A stretch of 64,000 nt of DNA from UBA5336 sp039818165 (lineage in GTDB: Bacteria > Pseudomonadota > Alphaproteobacteria > Caulobacterales > Hyphomonadaceae): NCBI GenBank assembly GCA_039818165.1, contig JBCBUL010000002.1, positions 227,204 to 291,203 of the forward strand. Reading direction: 5' to 3'. Shown here piece after piece: positions 8,281-17,585 of this stretch. Made by a program: the position numbers and the translations under genes. The notes under the pieces are model-generated. The model was not told the DNA's origin, did no database searches, and saw only the letters and a list, made by a program, of their open reading frames with translations. Numbering within the stretch: position 1 is the stretch's first letter; the number at the start of each line of letters is the position of its first letter.

Positions 8281-8897
8281 GGTTTTCCCCCACCGGGCAC
8301 GGCGGCATCCGGCGGACGCACATAGGCTGGGCTCGGCGGAGCCTCCTCGGGCGACAAGACCGCCGCCCACGCCGCGACTCGAATAGCACTGGGTTCAGCA
8401 ATACCCATTGGCGAGGGCACGAGATCCTGAGCGTCACTTCTCAGTGGATACGTGCACCCAGTCAGAGCATCAAGCGGCCACTCTTCCGGGGCCATCGACG
8501 CGAGATCCGGGCCCAGAAGCTGTGTCCAGAAGGACAAATCTGGTGGACGCTTCTTCGCCTGCAGCGCCACGCGCAGTGGCACCTGCAACTCTGCCGGGTC
8601 GATGCAGGCTTGAAGCGAAGTTATACCGATGCAAGGCTTTTTGAGTGCCAGTGCCAGCCCCCGGGCATACGCCACACCGATACGAACACCCGTGAAGCTA
8701 CCGGGCCCGACACAGACCGCGATTCGCGAGAGATCTGTCATCTCCGCACCTGCGGTCGCCAGAGCCGCCTCCACGAGAGCTGGCAGGCGTGCATCCTGCC
8801 CCGTCTTGAGGGTCTCGCAGTGGTGCGCGACAGTCTGGCCCGACCGGCGCACCGCAACATCGCACGCCGATTGGGCTGTATTGATCGCCAGAATCAT
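8277..8897 (-). CDS. tsaB: tRNA threonylcarbamoyladenosine biosynthesis protein TsaB
   Basis: A 206 aa ASKHA-fold protein. MILAINTAQSACDVAV at the start and CVGPGSFTGVRIGVAYARGL around residue 62 are diagnostic. TsaB partners TsaD in making t6A37 in tRNAs that read ANN codons. It is translationally coupled to rimI downstream. Some residues in the C-terminal half diverge, which is normal for the family because TsaB is a non-catalytic scaffold. Confidence 0.93.
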   Translation of the reverse strand: MILAINTAQSACDVAVRRSGQTVAHHCETLKTGQDARLPALVEAALATAGAEMTDLSRIAVCVGPGSFTGVRIGVAYARGLALALKKPCIGITSLQACIDPAELQVPLRVALQAKKRPPDLSFWTQLLGPDLASMAPEEWPLDALTGCTYPLRSDAQDLVPSPMGIAEPSAIRVAAWAAVLSPEEAPPSPAYVRPPDAAVPGGGKP

Positions 8898-8939
8898 TGT
8901 GGCTTGGTGGCCGAGGGAGCCCTTGCGTGCAACCGTACG

Positions 8940-9545
8940 CTATAAAATTTCGCAGGCTGCTTCGAAGTCCATGCGCGGGAGTCGATCGAACAAGCCCTCG
9001 GTCGACCCGTAACCCAAGTTACAGATCCAGTTGGAGCGCCAGTTTTCTTTTTCGCCGCCCTGACCAATAAAGAACTCCTTGTCGACGCCTTCATTGTCAA
9101 AACCCGACATTGGTCCGGTATCAAAGCCGAGCGCCCGCGCCGCAATCAGGAAGTAAGCACTTTGTAGCGTTCCATTCCGGAAGGCCGTGTCGTAGCGCGC
9201 CTTGGGGGCAGCGAACCATTCTTTAGCGCCCGGATTATGGGGGAATAGCTCCGGGATTTTCTCCTGGAATTCCATGTCATGGGCGATGATGACGACCCAT
9301 GGTGCCGTTTGCGATTTTTCCTTGTTCGGCCCGCCAAGATGCGGGATCAGGCGTGCCTTCGCCTCTTCGGACCGGATGAACAGATATCGCGCGGGTGAAC
9401 AGTTCGCGCTTGTTGGCCCCCATTTGTGGAGGTCGTAGATCGCACGGATCATTGTCTCGGGGACGTCCTTGTCCTCCCAGGCATTGTAACTGCGCGCTTT
9501 GCGAAACAGCACATCAAACGCGCGGTCACTGACAGGTGTGGCCAT
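8940..9545 (-). CDS. Malonic semialdehyde reductase / nitroreductase RutE-like
   Basis: A 201 aa protein; ATG at 9545 has GAGAGGAC upstream and gives MATPVSDRAFDVLFRKARSY. The blocks LHKWGPTSANCSPARYLFI, KARYDTAFRNGTLQSAYFLI and LGYGSTEGLFDRLPRM match the RutE/HadB nitroreductase subgroup. RutE reduces malonic semialdehyde in pyrimidine degradation, but no other rut genes are in the window, so the role here may be general detoxification or flavin-dependent reduction. Lies between the NifU-like gene and tsaB on the same strand. Confidence 0.88.
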   Translation of the reverse strand: MATPVSDRAFDVLFRKARSYNAWEDKDVPETMIRAIYDLHKWGPTSANCSPARYLFIRSEEAKARLIPHLGGPNKEKSQTAPWVVIIAHDMEFQEKIPELFPHNPGAKEWFAAPKARYDTAFRNGTLQSAYFLIAARALGFDTGPMSGFDNEGVDKEFFIGQGGEKENWRSNWICNLGYGSTEGLFDRLPRMDFEAACEIL

Positions 9546-9617
9546 GGGGCGTCCTCTCTTCAGGAATTGTGTCTGGTTGGGATGTGGGCCGACCCGGCGG
9601 GCTGGCAAGATGGCTGG

Positions 9618-10196
9618 CTATAGCACAGCTTCAACCGCCGTCACCTCTGGCACATAGGCCTTCAGCATGTTCTCGATGCCCTGCTTCAGCGTATAGGTGG
9701 ATGAAGGACAGCCCGCGCACGCGCCGCGCATGTGGAGGTGGACGATTCCCGTCTCCGTTTCGAAGCGGTCGAACACAATATCACCGCCATCCTGGGCCAC
9801 AGCAGGTCGAACGCGCGTGTCGATGAGTTCCTGGATCTCCGCAACAATCTCGGCCGCCTCGCCTTCATAGGTGACGTCAAAGCTGGGCTGGGCAATGGAC
9901 GCCGCGCCCGTCTCAATCACCGGCAATCCGGCGACGAAATGGTCCATTATGGTGGCGAGGATAAGTGGTTTAAGCTGCGTCCAGTCCTCACTTGCCCCTT
10001 TTGTCACAGAGAGGAAGTCACTTCCGAGGAAGACACGTTCCACACCGCTGACCTGAAACAGCGAGCGGGCCAGCAAACTCGGCGCGGCCGCATCCATATC
10101 CGGAAAGTCGAACGGCCCCTGTGACCCAGCCACTTCGGGGCCCGGGATAAATTTGAGCGTGTCCGGATTGGGGGTCTGTTCCGTCTGGATGAACAT
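9618..10196 (-). CDS. NifU family iron-sulfur carrier (NfuA-like)
   Basis: A 192 aa protein. It starts MFIQTEQTPNPDTLKFIPG, the Nfu N-terminal domain, and ends in a NifU C-terminal domain with the cluster-binding pair in MRGACAGCPSSTYTLKQGIE. The ATG at 10196 is used because an upstream in-frame start would add 12 residues before this conserved beginning. Nfu proteins carry 4Fe-4S clusters to target apoproteins. In alphaproteobacteria this gene is often near tsaB and a Fur family gene, as here. Confidence 0.93.
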   Translation of the reverse strand: MFIQTEQTPNPDTLKFIPGPEVAGSQGPFDFPDMDAAAPSLLARSLFQVSGVERVFLGSDFLSVTKGASEDWTQLKPLILATIMDHFVAGLPVIETGAASIAQPSFDVTYEGEAAEIVAEIQELIDTRVRPAVAQDGGDIVFDRFETETGIVHLHMRGACAGCPSSTYTLKQGIENMLKAYVPEVTAVEAVL

Positions 10197-10305
10197 GGCC
10201 GTACTTTCTATTGTGACAGTCTTGCCAGCCAAGTGGCGCGGAAAGAGCAGGCTTTCAAGTGAGCGTGGGCGCCATCGACCCGCAAGGGGACAAGCCGTGC
10301 CAGAA

Positions 10306-11355
10306 CTACGGCGAACTGGTCAGAACGACATCCGCACCGGCAATTGTAAGGCTTGGTTGCGCGCTGGAGACCATCTCTGCGAGTTGCAGTGACGCCGCTT
10401 CAGCTTGCTCCAGGTGCCAGGCCATCGCTGCCAAGTGGTTTGGCAAAACCGCACCATCGCCATCCTGATTCGACACAAGCAGCGGGTCCTGGCGCGCCAC
10501 TCTCGCCCAGATGTTCTGGGTTTCGCGCAATTGCGCACGCATGCTGGCGCGTTGCATCAGTTCCGGGTGGGCGTGCACAGCGGCCTGAAGCATGCCGGCG
10601 GCCACATGCGCTCTCGCGCGAGCCGTGTAGAAGGCGTGTACATCGGAGCGGCTCGCTGGCCAGCCATCCTTATGGCCGACACGTTCGCCGAGGTCCGACG
10701 AAGACTGCTTGGCCCAGCCGGCAAAAAGGCGAAGTGACTGCGCCAAATCCTGATCCGCATCCAGATCATTCGTCAGGCCTGCATGTACGCGGCCATTGAA
10801 GCGCGCGAGTGCCTCTGCCGCTGCAATGAGGCGCGGGGTCATCTCGGTATCTGATTTCGTGCGCAAGAGGCGGCTGGCTGCAGCAAGATCGGCGTCAATC
10901 TCGCTGGAGCGCGTGACAGTTCCTGCTGCGAGTTGGATGTAATCCGCCAGCGCATTGGCCAGTCCATCTTGCCAGGCAGGCTGCGCCGTCAGCTGTCGGG
11001 CCGGCGCGAAGGAAGCTTTGTCGGCTGTCCAGCCGGGACCTTCCACTTCGCGGGCTACCAGCGTGATGGCGACCCCCATGGATGGCGATGCCCACGTCTC
11101 TGATGACACTGCTTCAAGCGGCGCATCATTCACCTCGTGGGCAGACCACATCATCACCGGGTACGTCCCGATGGCCAGCATCAAGGCACAGGCCTTCAAT
11201 ACGCCCTTGGTGAAACGCCATGCCTTCTGGCTTTTTACCATGTACGGACTGGGCATCGCAGATGAGATGTCGAGGTTCTTGTCGCCGCCGAGCACCGTCA
11301 CCACTGGACCTTCCTTCTGGTAATCCTCCGGAGGGGTCGCAGGCACTGGCAACAT
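10306..11355 (-). CDS. DUF2333-like membrane-anchored protein
   Basis: A 349 aa protein with one N-terminal membrane helix (about residues 50-70, GVLKACALMLAIGTYPVMM) and a long alpha-helical remainder. The blocks VAREVEGPGWTADKASFAPA and LTAQPAWQDGLANALADYIQ resemble the DUF2333 pattern of a Trp-containing segment followed by a Pro-led helix. GAGGT lies about 7 nt before the ATG. It stands alone between the NfuA-like gene and the copper chaperone. Function unknown; the family call is a visual match and moderately sure. Confidence 0.65.
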   Translation of the reverse strand: MLPVPATPPEDYQKEGPVVTVLGGDKNLDISSAMPSPYMVKSQKAWRFTKGVLKACALMLAIGTYPVMMWSAHEVNDAPLEAVSSETWASPSMGVAITLVAREVEGPGWTADKASFAPARQLTAQPAWQDGLANALADYIQLAAGTVTRSSEIDADLAAASRLLRTKSDTEMTPRLIAAAEALARFNGRVHAGLTNDLDADQDLAQSLRLFAGWAKQSSSDLGERVGHKDGWPASRSDVHAFYTARARAHVAAGMLQAAVHAHPELMQRASMRAQLRETQNIWARVARQDPLLVSNQDGDGAVLPNHLAAMAWHLEQAEAASLQLAEMVSSAQPSLTIAGADVVLTSSP

Positions 11356-11457
11356 CAGGTTAACCTCGATTTACGCTGAGTTGATATTGTGCCGAATCCA
11401 GTGGCCAATCGCAAGCCGGTCAGGATGAAAAGACAGAAATAAACTGACCAAACATGA

Positions 11458-11937
11458 CTATTCGCCCAAGGATTTAGCAGTTGCCAAGATTTCAGCCTCG
11501 GATGTGGTCCCGTCCTCAAGTTGAAAGGTCAGGCGAACGGGGTATTGGCTGCCCGATTCGAGCTGCGTGACGCCGAAAACCATCAGGTGGTCGCTGCCCC
11601 GCTGCAGAGCCAGTGGCGTGCCTGGCGTTAGATCATATCCGTCGACCTGGCGCATACGCATTTGTCCGTCATCCATGGACACGGTGTGCAACTCAATCGC
11701 CTCGGCAAACGCCGCTTCTGCGGCAACCAGTTTCGCCTTTTGCCCAGTCACTTCGATCACTGCCCCGCCCATGGTCACGTCCCGGCCCTCCAGCGGCACC
11801 ATAACAAAGGCGTCGGTGACAACGGCTTCGAACGCGGCGCTCTCGGCCGCGTCTGTTTCCGGCGAGGCCGCCGGAGCGCTGGCCTGTCCACAGGCTGTGA
11901 GCATAAGGACGGTCGCGAAAGCAAAAAGGATGCGCAT
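11458..11937 (-). CDS. PCu(A)C-type copper chaperone lipoprotein
   Basis: A 159 aa protein with lipobox LTAC (Cys at residue 16). The copper-binding pattern H(x10)M(x21)HxM is met exactly by His84, Met95, His117 and Met119. Family knowledge: PCu(A)C proteins deliver copper(I) to the CuA or CuB site of cytochrome oxidases in the periplasm. No sco gene is adjacent; trpS lies upstream by about 23 nt on the same strand, so it may be transcribed with the glnD-murJ-trpS group. The Ala/Ser/Glu-rich linker after the lipobox is a normal spacer. Confidence 0.92.
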   Translation of the reverse strand: MRILFAFATVLMLTACGQASAPAASPETDAAESAAFEAVVTDAFVMVPLEGRDVTMGGAVIEVTGQKAKLVAAEAAFAEAIELHTVSMDDGQMRMRQVDGYDLTPGTPLALQRGSDHLMVFGVTQLESGSQYPVRLTFQLEDGTTSEAEILATAKSLGE

Positions 11938-11960
11938 GGAGTTTTCCTGTGTGTTCGCCC

Positions 11961-12998
11961 CTAGGGCTTGGCTTTCCAGAACCCGATAACCTCCCGCACC
12001 TCATCCAGGATGGGCGCCGCGATGTCACGGGCTGCCTCAGCCCCCTTGGCCAGCTGTCGGTCGATCTCCGAAGGATCTTCCAGCAACCGCCGCATCTCTG
12101 TGGTCACAGGGGCCAACTTCTCACACGCAAGCTCAGCGAGGGCAGGCTTGAACGTGCCAAACCCTTTGCCGCCAAACTCCGCAAGCACGGCATCGACGCT
12201 GTCTCCAGACAGGGCGGAATAGATGCCCACCAGATTCTCGACTTCCGGACGCCCTGCAAAGCCGCCCGTATCGCCAGGCATATCTCCCAGCGTGTCTGTT
12301 TTTGATTTCTTGATCTTCTTCGCGATGGTGTCGCTGTCATCGATCAGATTGATGCGGGACGTTTCAGCCGGATCGGACTTGGACATTTTCTTCGTCCCGT
12401 CCTTGAGGCTCATGATCTTGGCGCCGGGCCCCTCGATGAGGGCTTCAGGCAGTGGGAAGAAGCCGGGGGCATCATACTCCCGGTTGAACCGATCCGCGAT
12501 GTCGCGAGTCAACTCCAGATGCTGCTTCTGGTCTTCGCCCACGGGCACGTGCGTCGCCTTGTAGGCGAGAATGTCGGCGGCCTGGAGGACGGGATAATCG
12601 AAGAGACCAACGCTCGCGCGCTCGGCATCCTTGCCCGCCTTGTCCTTGAACTGGGTCATCCGCTCGAGCCATCCCATCCGCGCGACGCAATTGAAGTACC
12701 AGGCCAGTTCCACATGGGCCGGCACGGCCGACTGGGCGTATACAATCGCCTTGGCCGGATCGACGCCCGAGGCGTAGAAAGCCGCAGCAATTTCCCGGGT
12801 CTTGCTGGCGAGTACCTTCGGGTCCTGAGGCACGGTGATGGCGTGCAGGTCCACAATGCAGAAAACGCAGTCATGGGTTTCCTGCAGCGCTACGAATTTC
12901 ACCAAGGCGCCGAGATAGTTGCCGAGGTGCAGATTGCCGGTGGGCTGAACGCCGGAGAAGACCCGCTCAGGGCCGGAATAGTCAGATGTTTCAGTCAT
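11961..12998 (-). CDS. trpS: Tryptophanyl-tRNA synthetase
   Basis: A 345 aa class I synthetase. The HIGH-like motif is PTGNLHLGNYLGAL near residue 19 and the KMSKS motif is KKMSKSDP near residue 207. HVPVGEDQKQHLELTRDIA is typical of bacterial TrpRS. It charges tRNA-Trp in the cytoplasm. It follows murJ with about 10 nt between them in the order glnD-murJ-trpS, an arrangement common in alphaproteobacteria. Confidence 0.97.
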   Translation of the reverse strand: MTETSDYSGPERVFSGVQPTGNLHLGNYLGALVKFVALQETHDCVFCIVDLHAITVPQDPKVLASKTREIAAAFYASGVDPAKAIVYAQSAVPAHVELAWYFNCVARMGWLERMTQFKDKAGKDAERASVGLFDYPVLQAADILAYKATHVPVGEDQKQHLELTRDIADRFNREYDAPGFFPLPEALIEGPGAKIMSLKDGTKKMSKSDPAETSRINLIDDSDTIAKKIKKSKTDTLGDMPGDTGGFAGRPEVENLVGIYSALSGDSVDAVLAEFGGKGFGTFKPALAELACEKLAPVTTEMRRLLEDPSEIDRQLAKGAEAARDIAAPILDEVREVIGFWKAKP

Positions 12999-13008
12999 GC
13001 GACGCCGC

Positions 13009-14577
13009 TTACTCCACAGCGCGCCGCCCCGCCAGTGCTTTCACGTCACTTATCCTCAAAGCGCCGAAGAGGATCGCTGCCACGCCATAGGCCAGAGCCC
13101 CTGCCCCAATGAGAGCGAGCACGTCGAAGATGCTTCCCCCCGGCACCAGCGCGCGCATCTCCGCTTCGTTCATCAGGAGCCAATAGAGCCCGGCTCCCAT
13201 CGCCGCACTGGCCAGGAGGCAACTCACCAATCTCGACACCAGCCTGGCCCCGGGCCGATACCATCCGCGCGCTTGCAGCGTTGCGAACAGCATTGCTGCG
13301 TTTATCCAGGCCGCGGCACTGGTGGCGACGGCAAGGCCGGGAAAGCCCGGCGCATCCATAGACCGCAGCCAGAAGAACAGCCCCGCCCCAAACACGGTGT
13401 TGATAAGCACGGAAAGTAGGGCAAACCGCATGGGCGTCTTCGTGTCTTCCCGGGCAAAGAATCCCGGCGCAAGAACCTTGATCAACACGAAAGCGGGAAC
13501 GCCCCAGGCGAAGTGTACGAGCGCGCTCGCTGAAAGCGCTGCATCATCGGCGGTAAACGCGCCGCGGCCAAACAGGCCGTCAATCAGCGCCGTGGGCACG
13601 ATGGCGAGCGCCACAGCGGCCGGCAGCGTAAGCGCCATGGCGAGGCCAATGCCATCATCCATCATGGTGTTGGCGCTATCGCCGTCCTCGGCCCGTGCCG
13701 CACGGGCCAGTCTCGGCAGAATCGCAACGCCGACGGCCACGCCAACAAGGCCAAGCGGCAACTGATAGAGACGATCTGCATATTGCAGATAAGACCGAGC
13801 GCCGACTTCCAATCCCGCGAGTATCTGGCTGATCAGCGCATTGATCTGCATGCCCGAAGCCGCGATTGCCCCGGGAATGGCCAATCCCATGACCCGTTTC
13901 ACGTTGGGTGTGATCCGCGGCAGCCCAATCAGCGAAAGATTGACCTTCTGTCGCCGCACGCCCCACCAGAGCAGCAGTGCCTGGAGTACGCCGGCAATCG
14001 CAACAGCCACTGTCGCATACTTCGCCGTTTCACTCGGGCTGTTCGCAGCCAGGGCGGCAACAATGATACAAACATTGAGGAGTGTCGGCGCCCCAGCCGA
14101 GAGAACAAATCGGCCTGCCGAATTCAGAACACCGGCAAAGAGTGCCGTCAGTGCCATAAAGGCAAGGTAAGGCATGGTGATCTGTGTGAGCAGAATACCG
14201 AGCTGCAAGATCTCTGGCTGGTCGTGATACGCGCCCATCAGCGCGCGGATGATCCACGGCATGGCAATCTGGGCCGCGATCACGATTCCGGCCGTGAATG
14301 CGAAAAGAACGCGCATCGCTTCCTGCGCCAATGCCTCTGCGGCGGCTTCTCCTTCTGCCTCCAGCGTGCGCGCGTAGGACGGCACAAATGCCTGGGCAAA
14401 AGCCCCCTCGGCAAAGAAACGCCGGAACAGGTTCGGGAACATCAGAGCAGCGAAAAAAGCGTCGCCCACTGGACCTGCACCGATCTTCGCAGCGATGATC
14501 GCTTCGCGCAGAAGCCCCAACACGCGGGAGACAAGGGTCAGTGAAGCCTGGACCAGCGTATTGCGCACGAGGCTCAT
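13009..14577 (-). CDS. murJ: Lipid II flippase MurJ
   Basis: A 522 aa inner-membrane protein of the MOP superfamily. The start SLVRNTLVQASLTLVSRVLG and the MFPNLFRRFFAEGAFAQAFV block are diagnostic of MurJ (formerly MviN). Many hydrophobic helices follow, consistent with about 14 transmembrane segments. MurJ moves lipid II across the inner membrane for peptidoglycan synthesis. It sits between glnD and trpS. Confidence 0.96.
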   Translation of the reverse strand: MSLVRNTLVQASLTLVSRVLGLLREAIIAAKIGAGPVGDAFFAALMFPNLFRRFFAEGAFAQAFVPSYARTLEAEGEAAAEALAQEAMRVLFAFTAGIVIAAQIAMPWIIRALMGAYHDQPEILQLGILLTQITMPYLAFMALTALFAGVLNSAGRFVLSAGAPTLLNVCIIVAALAANSPSETAKYATVAVAIAGVLQALLLWWGVRRQKVNLSLIGLPRITPNVKRVMGLAIPGAIAASGMQINALISQILAGLEVGARSYLQYADRLYQLPLGLVGVAVGVAILPRLARAARAEDGDSANTMMDDGIGLAMALTLPAAVALAIVPTALIDGLFGRGAFTADDAALSASALVHFAWGVPAFVLIKVLAPGFFAREDTKTPMRFALLSVLINTVFGAGLFFWLRSMDAPGFPGLAVATSAAAWINAAMLFATLQARGWYRPGARLVSRLVSCLLASAAMGAGLYWLLMNEAEMRALVPGGSIFDVLALIGAGALAYGVAAILFGALRISDVKALAGRRAVE

Positions 14578-14604
14578 GGGCAGGTGGCTCCCGGTTGTCT
14601 CACC

Positions 14605-17445
14605 TTAGAAGCTGTCAGCAGCGCTCGCGCGCTTCAGCTCTTGGGCAGGCGTGGAGGGCATATCAGGTTCATCGCGCCCCAAAACGGCAAGGAGATTGCG
14701 CTTCAGTGACGTTTTAAGGGCGTCTGGAAGATGCTTCTGACCATCCGTTGCCTCAACATAGAATGCATCGAACACACGCTCACCATAGCTGCCGACATGG
14801 GCCGACCGGATCGAGAGCCCGGCGGCAGCAAGCGTTTCAACCACATCAAGCAACAGGCCCGTCCGGTCTCGGGCAATCACATCGACCACGGTGGCGTCGG
14901 CGGACAGATCATCGTGGAGCTGGACAACAGGTTCGACAATGAAGGCCGCTTCGCGGGCCTGGCGCCGGGTCTTGATCTCAACTTTCGCCAGATCACCGCG
15001 CAGGGCCGCATCAATATCTGCCTTCAACATCTCCATGCGGCGGGGATCACCCGATGCAAAGGCGTCTCCCTCTTCAGTCTGGAGAACGAACGTATCGATG
15101 ATACTGCCATCCGTCCCCGTCGACACTTGCGAGGAGACAATGTTTGCACCGCGTCCAACGATGGCGCGTACGACGTCAGCGAAAAGGCCAACCCTGTCAG
15201 TCCCCGTCACCATCACATCCAGTCCACCCCGGCCGGGCCGTTCGCGGAGATGAACCGCTTCGCCCGTCGCGAGACAGGCCGCGTGCCAGGCGAGGTCTTC
15301 GCTGTCATAGGTCGTCCAGTAGGCGGCATCCATGTTTGCCTGAACCGGCGGAAGCGTCCCGAGAATATCCACCAGTTCCGCCCGACGATCCTCGGCCCGG
15401 GCCTCAAGCACAGTCTGGACCGAATGGGCATCGGTGCGTCCGCCGCGCAAAGCCGCTGCGGTATTGTGATAGAGGTCTGCGAGCAATTGCCCCTTCCAGG
15501 CGTTCCAGACGCCGGGGCCAACAGCTTTGATGTCCGCCACGGTGAGAATGTAGAGCAGCCTCAGGCGCTCCAGGTCACCCACCAGTTCGGCGAAAGTCGA
15601 GACTGTTCTGGGATCGGCGATATCGCGCTTTTGCGCCGTCTCGCTCATCTCAAGGTGATTGCCCACCAGCCACGACACCAACTCTGCCTCAGCCGGGCCG
15701 AGCCCCAATCGCTTCGAAGCGCGTTTGGAGGTCTTGGCCCCTTCGACTTGCTGGTCCCCCTGCCCTTTGCCCGTGTCGTGCAACAGCATCGCCAGATACA
15801 GCGCCCGACGATGGGTGACAGATGGGAAAACCTGCGCCACCAGAGGGGGATCATCGACACGGCCATGCTCCAGGTCAGAGATGGCCTGGACAGCCCGCAG
15901 CGTGTGCTCATCAACCGTGAAGTGATGGTACATGTTGAACTGGGTCTGTGCGACGATCTCACCGAACTCCGGGACGAATTTGCCCAATACGCCAGCCTCA
16001 TTCATCCGCTTAAGGGTCAGCGCGGGGCGCGTGCCCGCCAGAAGGGCGTCCAAGATCGCAGCTTGCCCTTCAGGCGACTTTCGCACTTCGGAACGAACCG
16101 CTTTGAGTGAGTGGCTCGCCGCCCAGAGCGCATCTGGATGAACGTCCAGGTCTCGCTGCTCAGCTTCGATAAAGAGACGCACCATCGAGACGGGGTCCGC
16201 CTCGAAATCATGATCTTTCGAGACAGAAACCCGTCCGCCATCAATCACGAAAGGGGTGCCTTCAATCGCCTGAACACCCGGCTGCGGCAGGAAGCGGCGC
16301 AAGCCTTCCGGCTTCTTTTTCTGGTCAGCCTCAAGCTTTGCCGCAAGGATCCGGGTCAACGCGCCGACATCCTTCGCCACGAGAAAGTACCGCTTCATGA
16401 AGCGTTCCACGCCGCGCTGTCCGCCGCGGTCGCGATACCCCATGCGTTCGGCAATTTCCGGCTGGAGGTCAAAGCTCAGGCGTTCTTCGGCGCGCCCCGT
16501 CAGGTAGTGAAGGTGGCAGCGCACAGTCCAGAAAAACTCGGCCGCGCGAATGTATCGGCGGAAATCCTGCTGGGTGAATGGCGAGGCCGCCATCACCTCT
16601 TCGAGCGACGTGCCGCCATGGATGTGCTTGATCACCCAGAAAAGCGTCTGCAGATCGCGCAGGCCGCCTTTGCTTTCTTTCACATTTGGCTCAACCACGT
16701 AGCGCGTGTCGCCCTGGCGGGCATGACGGGCGTCCCGCTCTGCCAGTTTGTCGGCGATGAATTCCGCGTCCTTGCCCCGCACAACCTTTGCTTCGAACAG
16801 TTCGCGCGCTTCGGTGAACAGTTCTGCGTCGCCGCTAATGAAGCGCATATCGAGAAGGGACGTCTTGATCGTCACGTCTGAGCCCGCAAGGCGCAGACAG
16901 TCTTCCGGCGTTCGAAAGGCATGCCCCACTTTCAGGCCCATATCCCAGAGAGCGTAGAGCATGTACTCGGCGACCGATTCAGCATGGGGGCTGGTTTTCC
17001 AGGCGTGAATGGTCAGCAGGTCAATATCCGAACTCGGCGCCAGAACGCTGCGGCCATACCCGCCCGTCGCGGCGATGGCGATCCGCTCCCCCAGTGTGGG
17101 GTTCGAGACGGGGTGAATATGGGTCGTTGTGTAATCGTAGAGCGCCGAAATCACTTCGTCCTGAACCGACGCCAACAGTCTGGCCGTGTCGAGCCCGGTC
17201 GCACCTTGCTGGAGCCGTTCCTGGGCGATCATCCGTCCGCGAAACAGGGCCTGGTGAAGGATATCCAGAGCACGCGCCCGTGCCGCTGACGGATCGTCCA
17301 GATTGTTCATGAACGATGCCGACAGTTTCACCCGCAGGGATCGCCCATCGATGATGTTGGCAATATCCCAGGGCCCGGGCTTGGCCTCTCTGATTGGCTT
17401 CCTCAAGAGAGTGGGCTCAGGCGTTTGGGGGTCGGTCTCGGCCAT
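14605..17445 (-). CDS. glnD: Bifunctional uridylyltransferase/uridylyl-removing enzyme GlnD
   Basis: A 946 aa protein. The nucleotidyltransferase site GGYGRSVLAPSSDIDLL lies near residue 130, the HD hydrolase motif LLHDTGKGQGDQQVEG near residue 555, and two ACT domains at the C-terminus (VMVTGTDRVGLFADVVRAIV and VIARDRTGLLLDVVETLAAAG). Length and domain order are standard. GlnD modifies PII proteins in response to glutamine and so controls nitrogen metabolism. It is the first gene of the minus-strand group glnD-murJ-trpS and is divergent from the SulP transporter. Confidence 0.97.
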   Translation of the reverse strand: MAETDPQTPEPTLLRKPIREAKPGPWDIANIIDGRSLRVKLSASFMNNLDDPSAARARALDILHQALFRGRMIAQERLQQGATGLDTARLLASVQDEVISALYDYTTTHIHPVSNPTLGERIAIAATGGYGRSVLAPSSDIDLLTIHAWKTSPHAESVAEYMLYALWDMGLKVGHAFRTPEDCLRLAGSDVTIKTSLLDMRFISGDAELFTEARELFEAKVVRGKDAEFIADKLAERDARHARQGDTRYVVEPNVKESKGGLRDLQTLFWVIKHIHGGTSLEEVMAASPFTQQDFRRYIRAAEFFWTVRCHLHYLTGRAEERLSFDLQPEIAERMGYRDRGGQRGVERFMKRYFLVAKDVGALTRILAAKLEADQKKKPEGLRRFLPQPGVQAIEGTPFVIDGGRVSVSKDHDFEADPVSMVRLFIEAEQRDLDVHPDALWAASHSLKAVRSEVRKSPEGQAAILDALLAGTRPALTLKRMNEAGVLGKFVPEFGEIVAQTQFNMYHHFTVDEHTLRAVQAISDLEHGRVDDPPLVAQVFPSVTHRRALYLAMLLHDTGKGQGDQQVEGAKTSKRASKRLGLGPAEAELVSWLVGNHLEMSETAQKRDIADPRTVSTFAELVGDLERLRLLYILTVADIKAVGPGVWNAWKGQLLADLYHNTAAALRGGRTDAHSVQTVLEARAEDRRAELVDILGTLPPVQANMDAAYWTTYDSEDLAWHAACLATGEAVHLRERPGRGGLDVMVTGTDRVGLFADVVRAIVGRGANIVSSQVSTGTDGSIIDTFVLQTEEGDAFASGDPRRMEMLKADIDAALRGDLAKVEIKTRRQAREAAFIVEPVVQLHDDLSADATVVDVIARDRTGLLLDVVETLAAAGLSIRSAHVGSYGERVFDAFYVEATDGQKHLPDALKTSLKRNLLAVLGRDEPDMPSTPAQELKRASAADSF

Positions 17446-17585
17446 CTAAGCTGCCTAGATCAATCCGGACCAAAAAGAAACGCATCCGCCGGTGTGCAGC
17501 ACAGTTATGTGTGCGCGCATGTTGCAATGCGAAAAGAAGCGTGTTCCACGCGGGGCGATATCCCCCTTTCCCACGGATTTTCGCT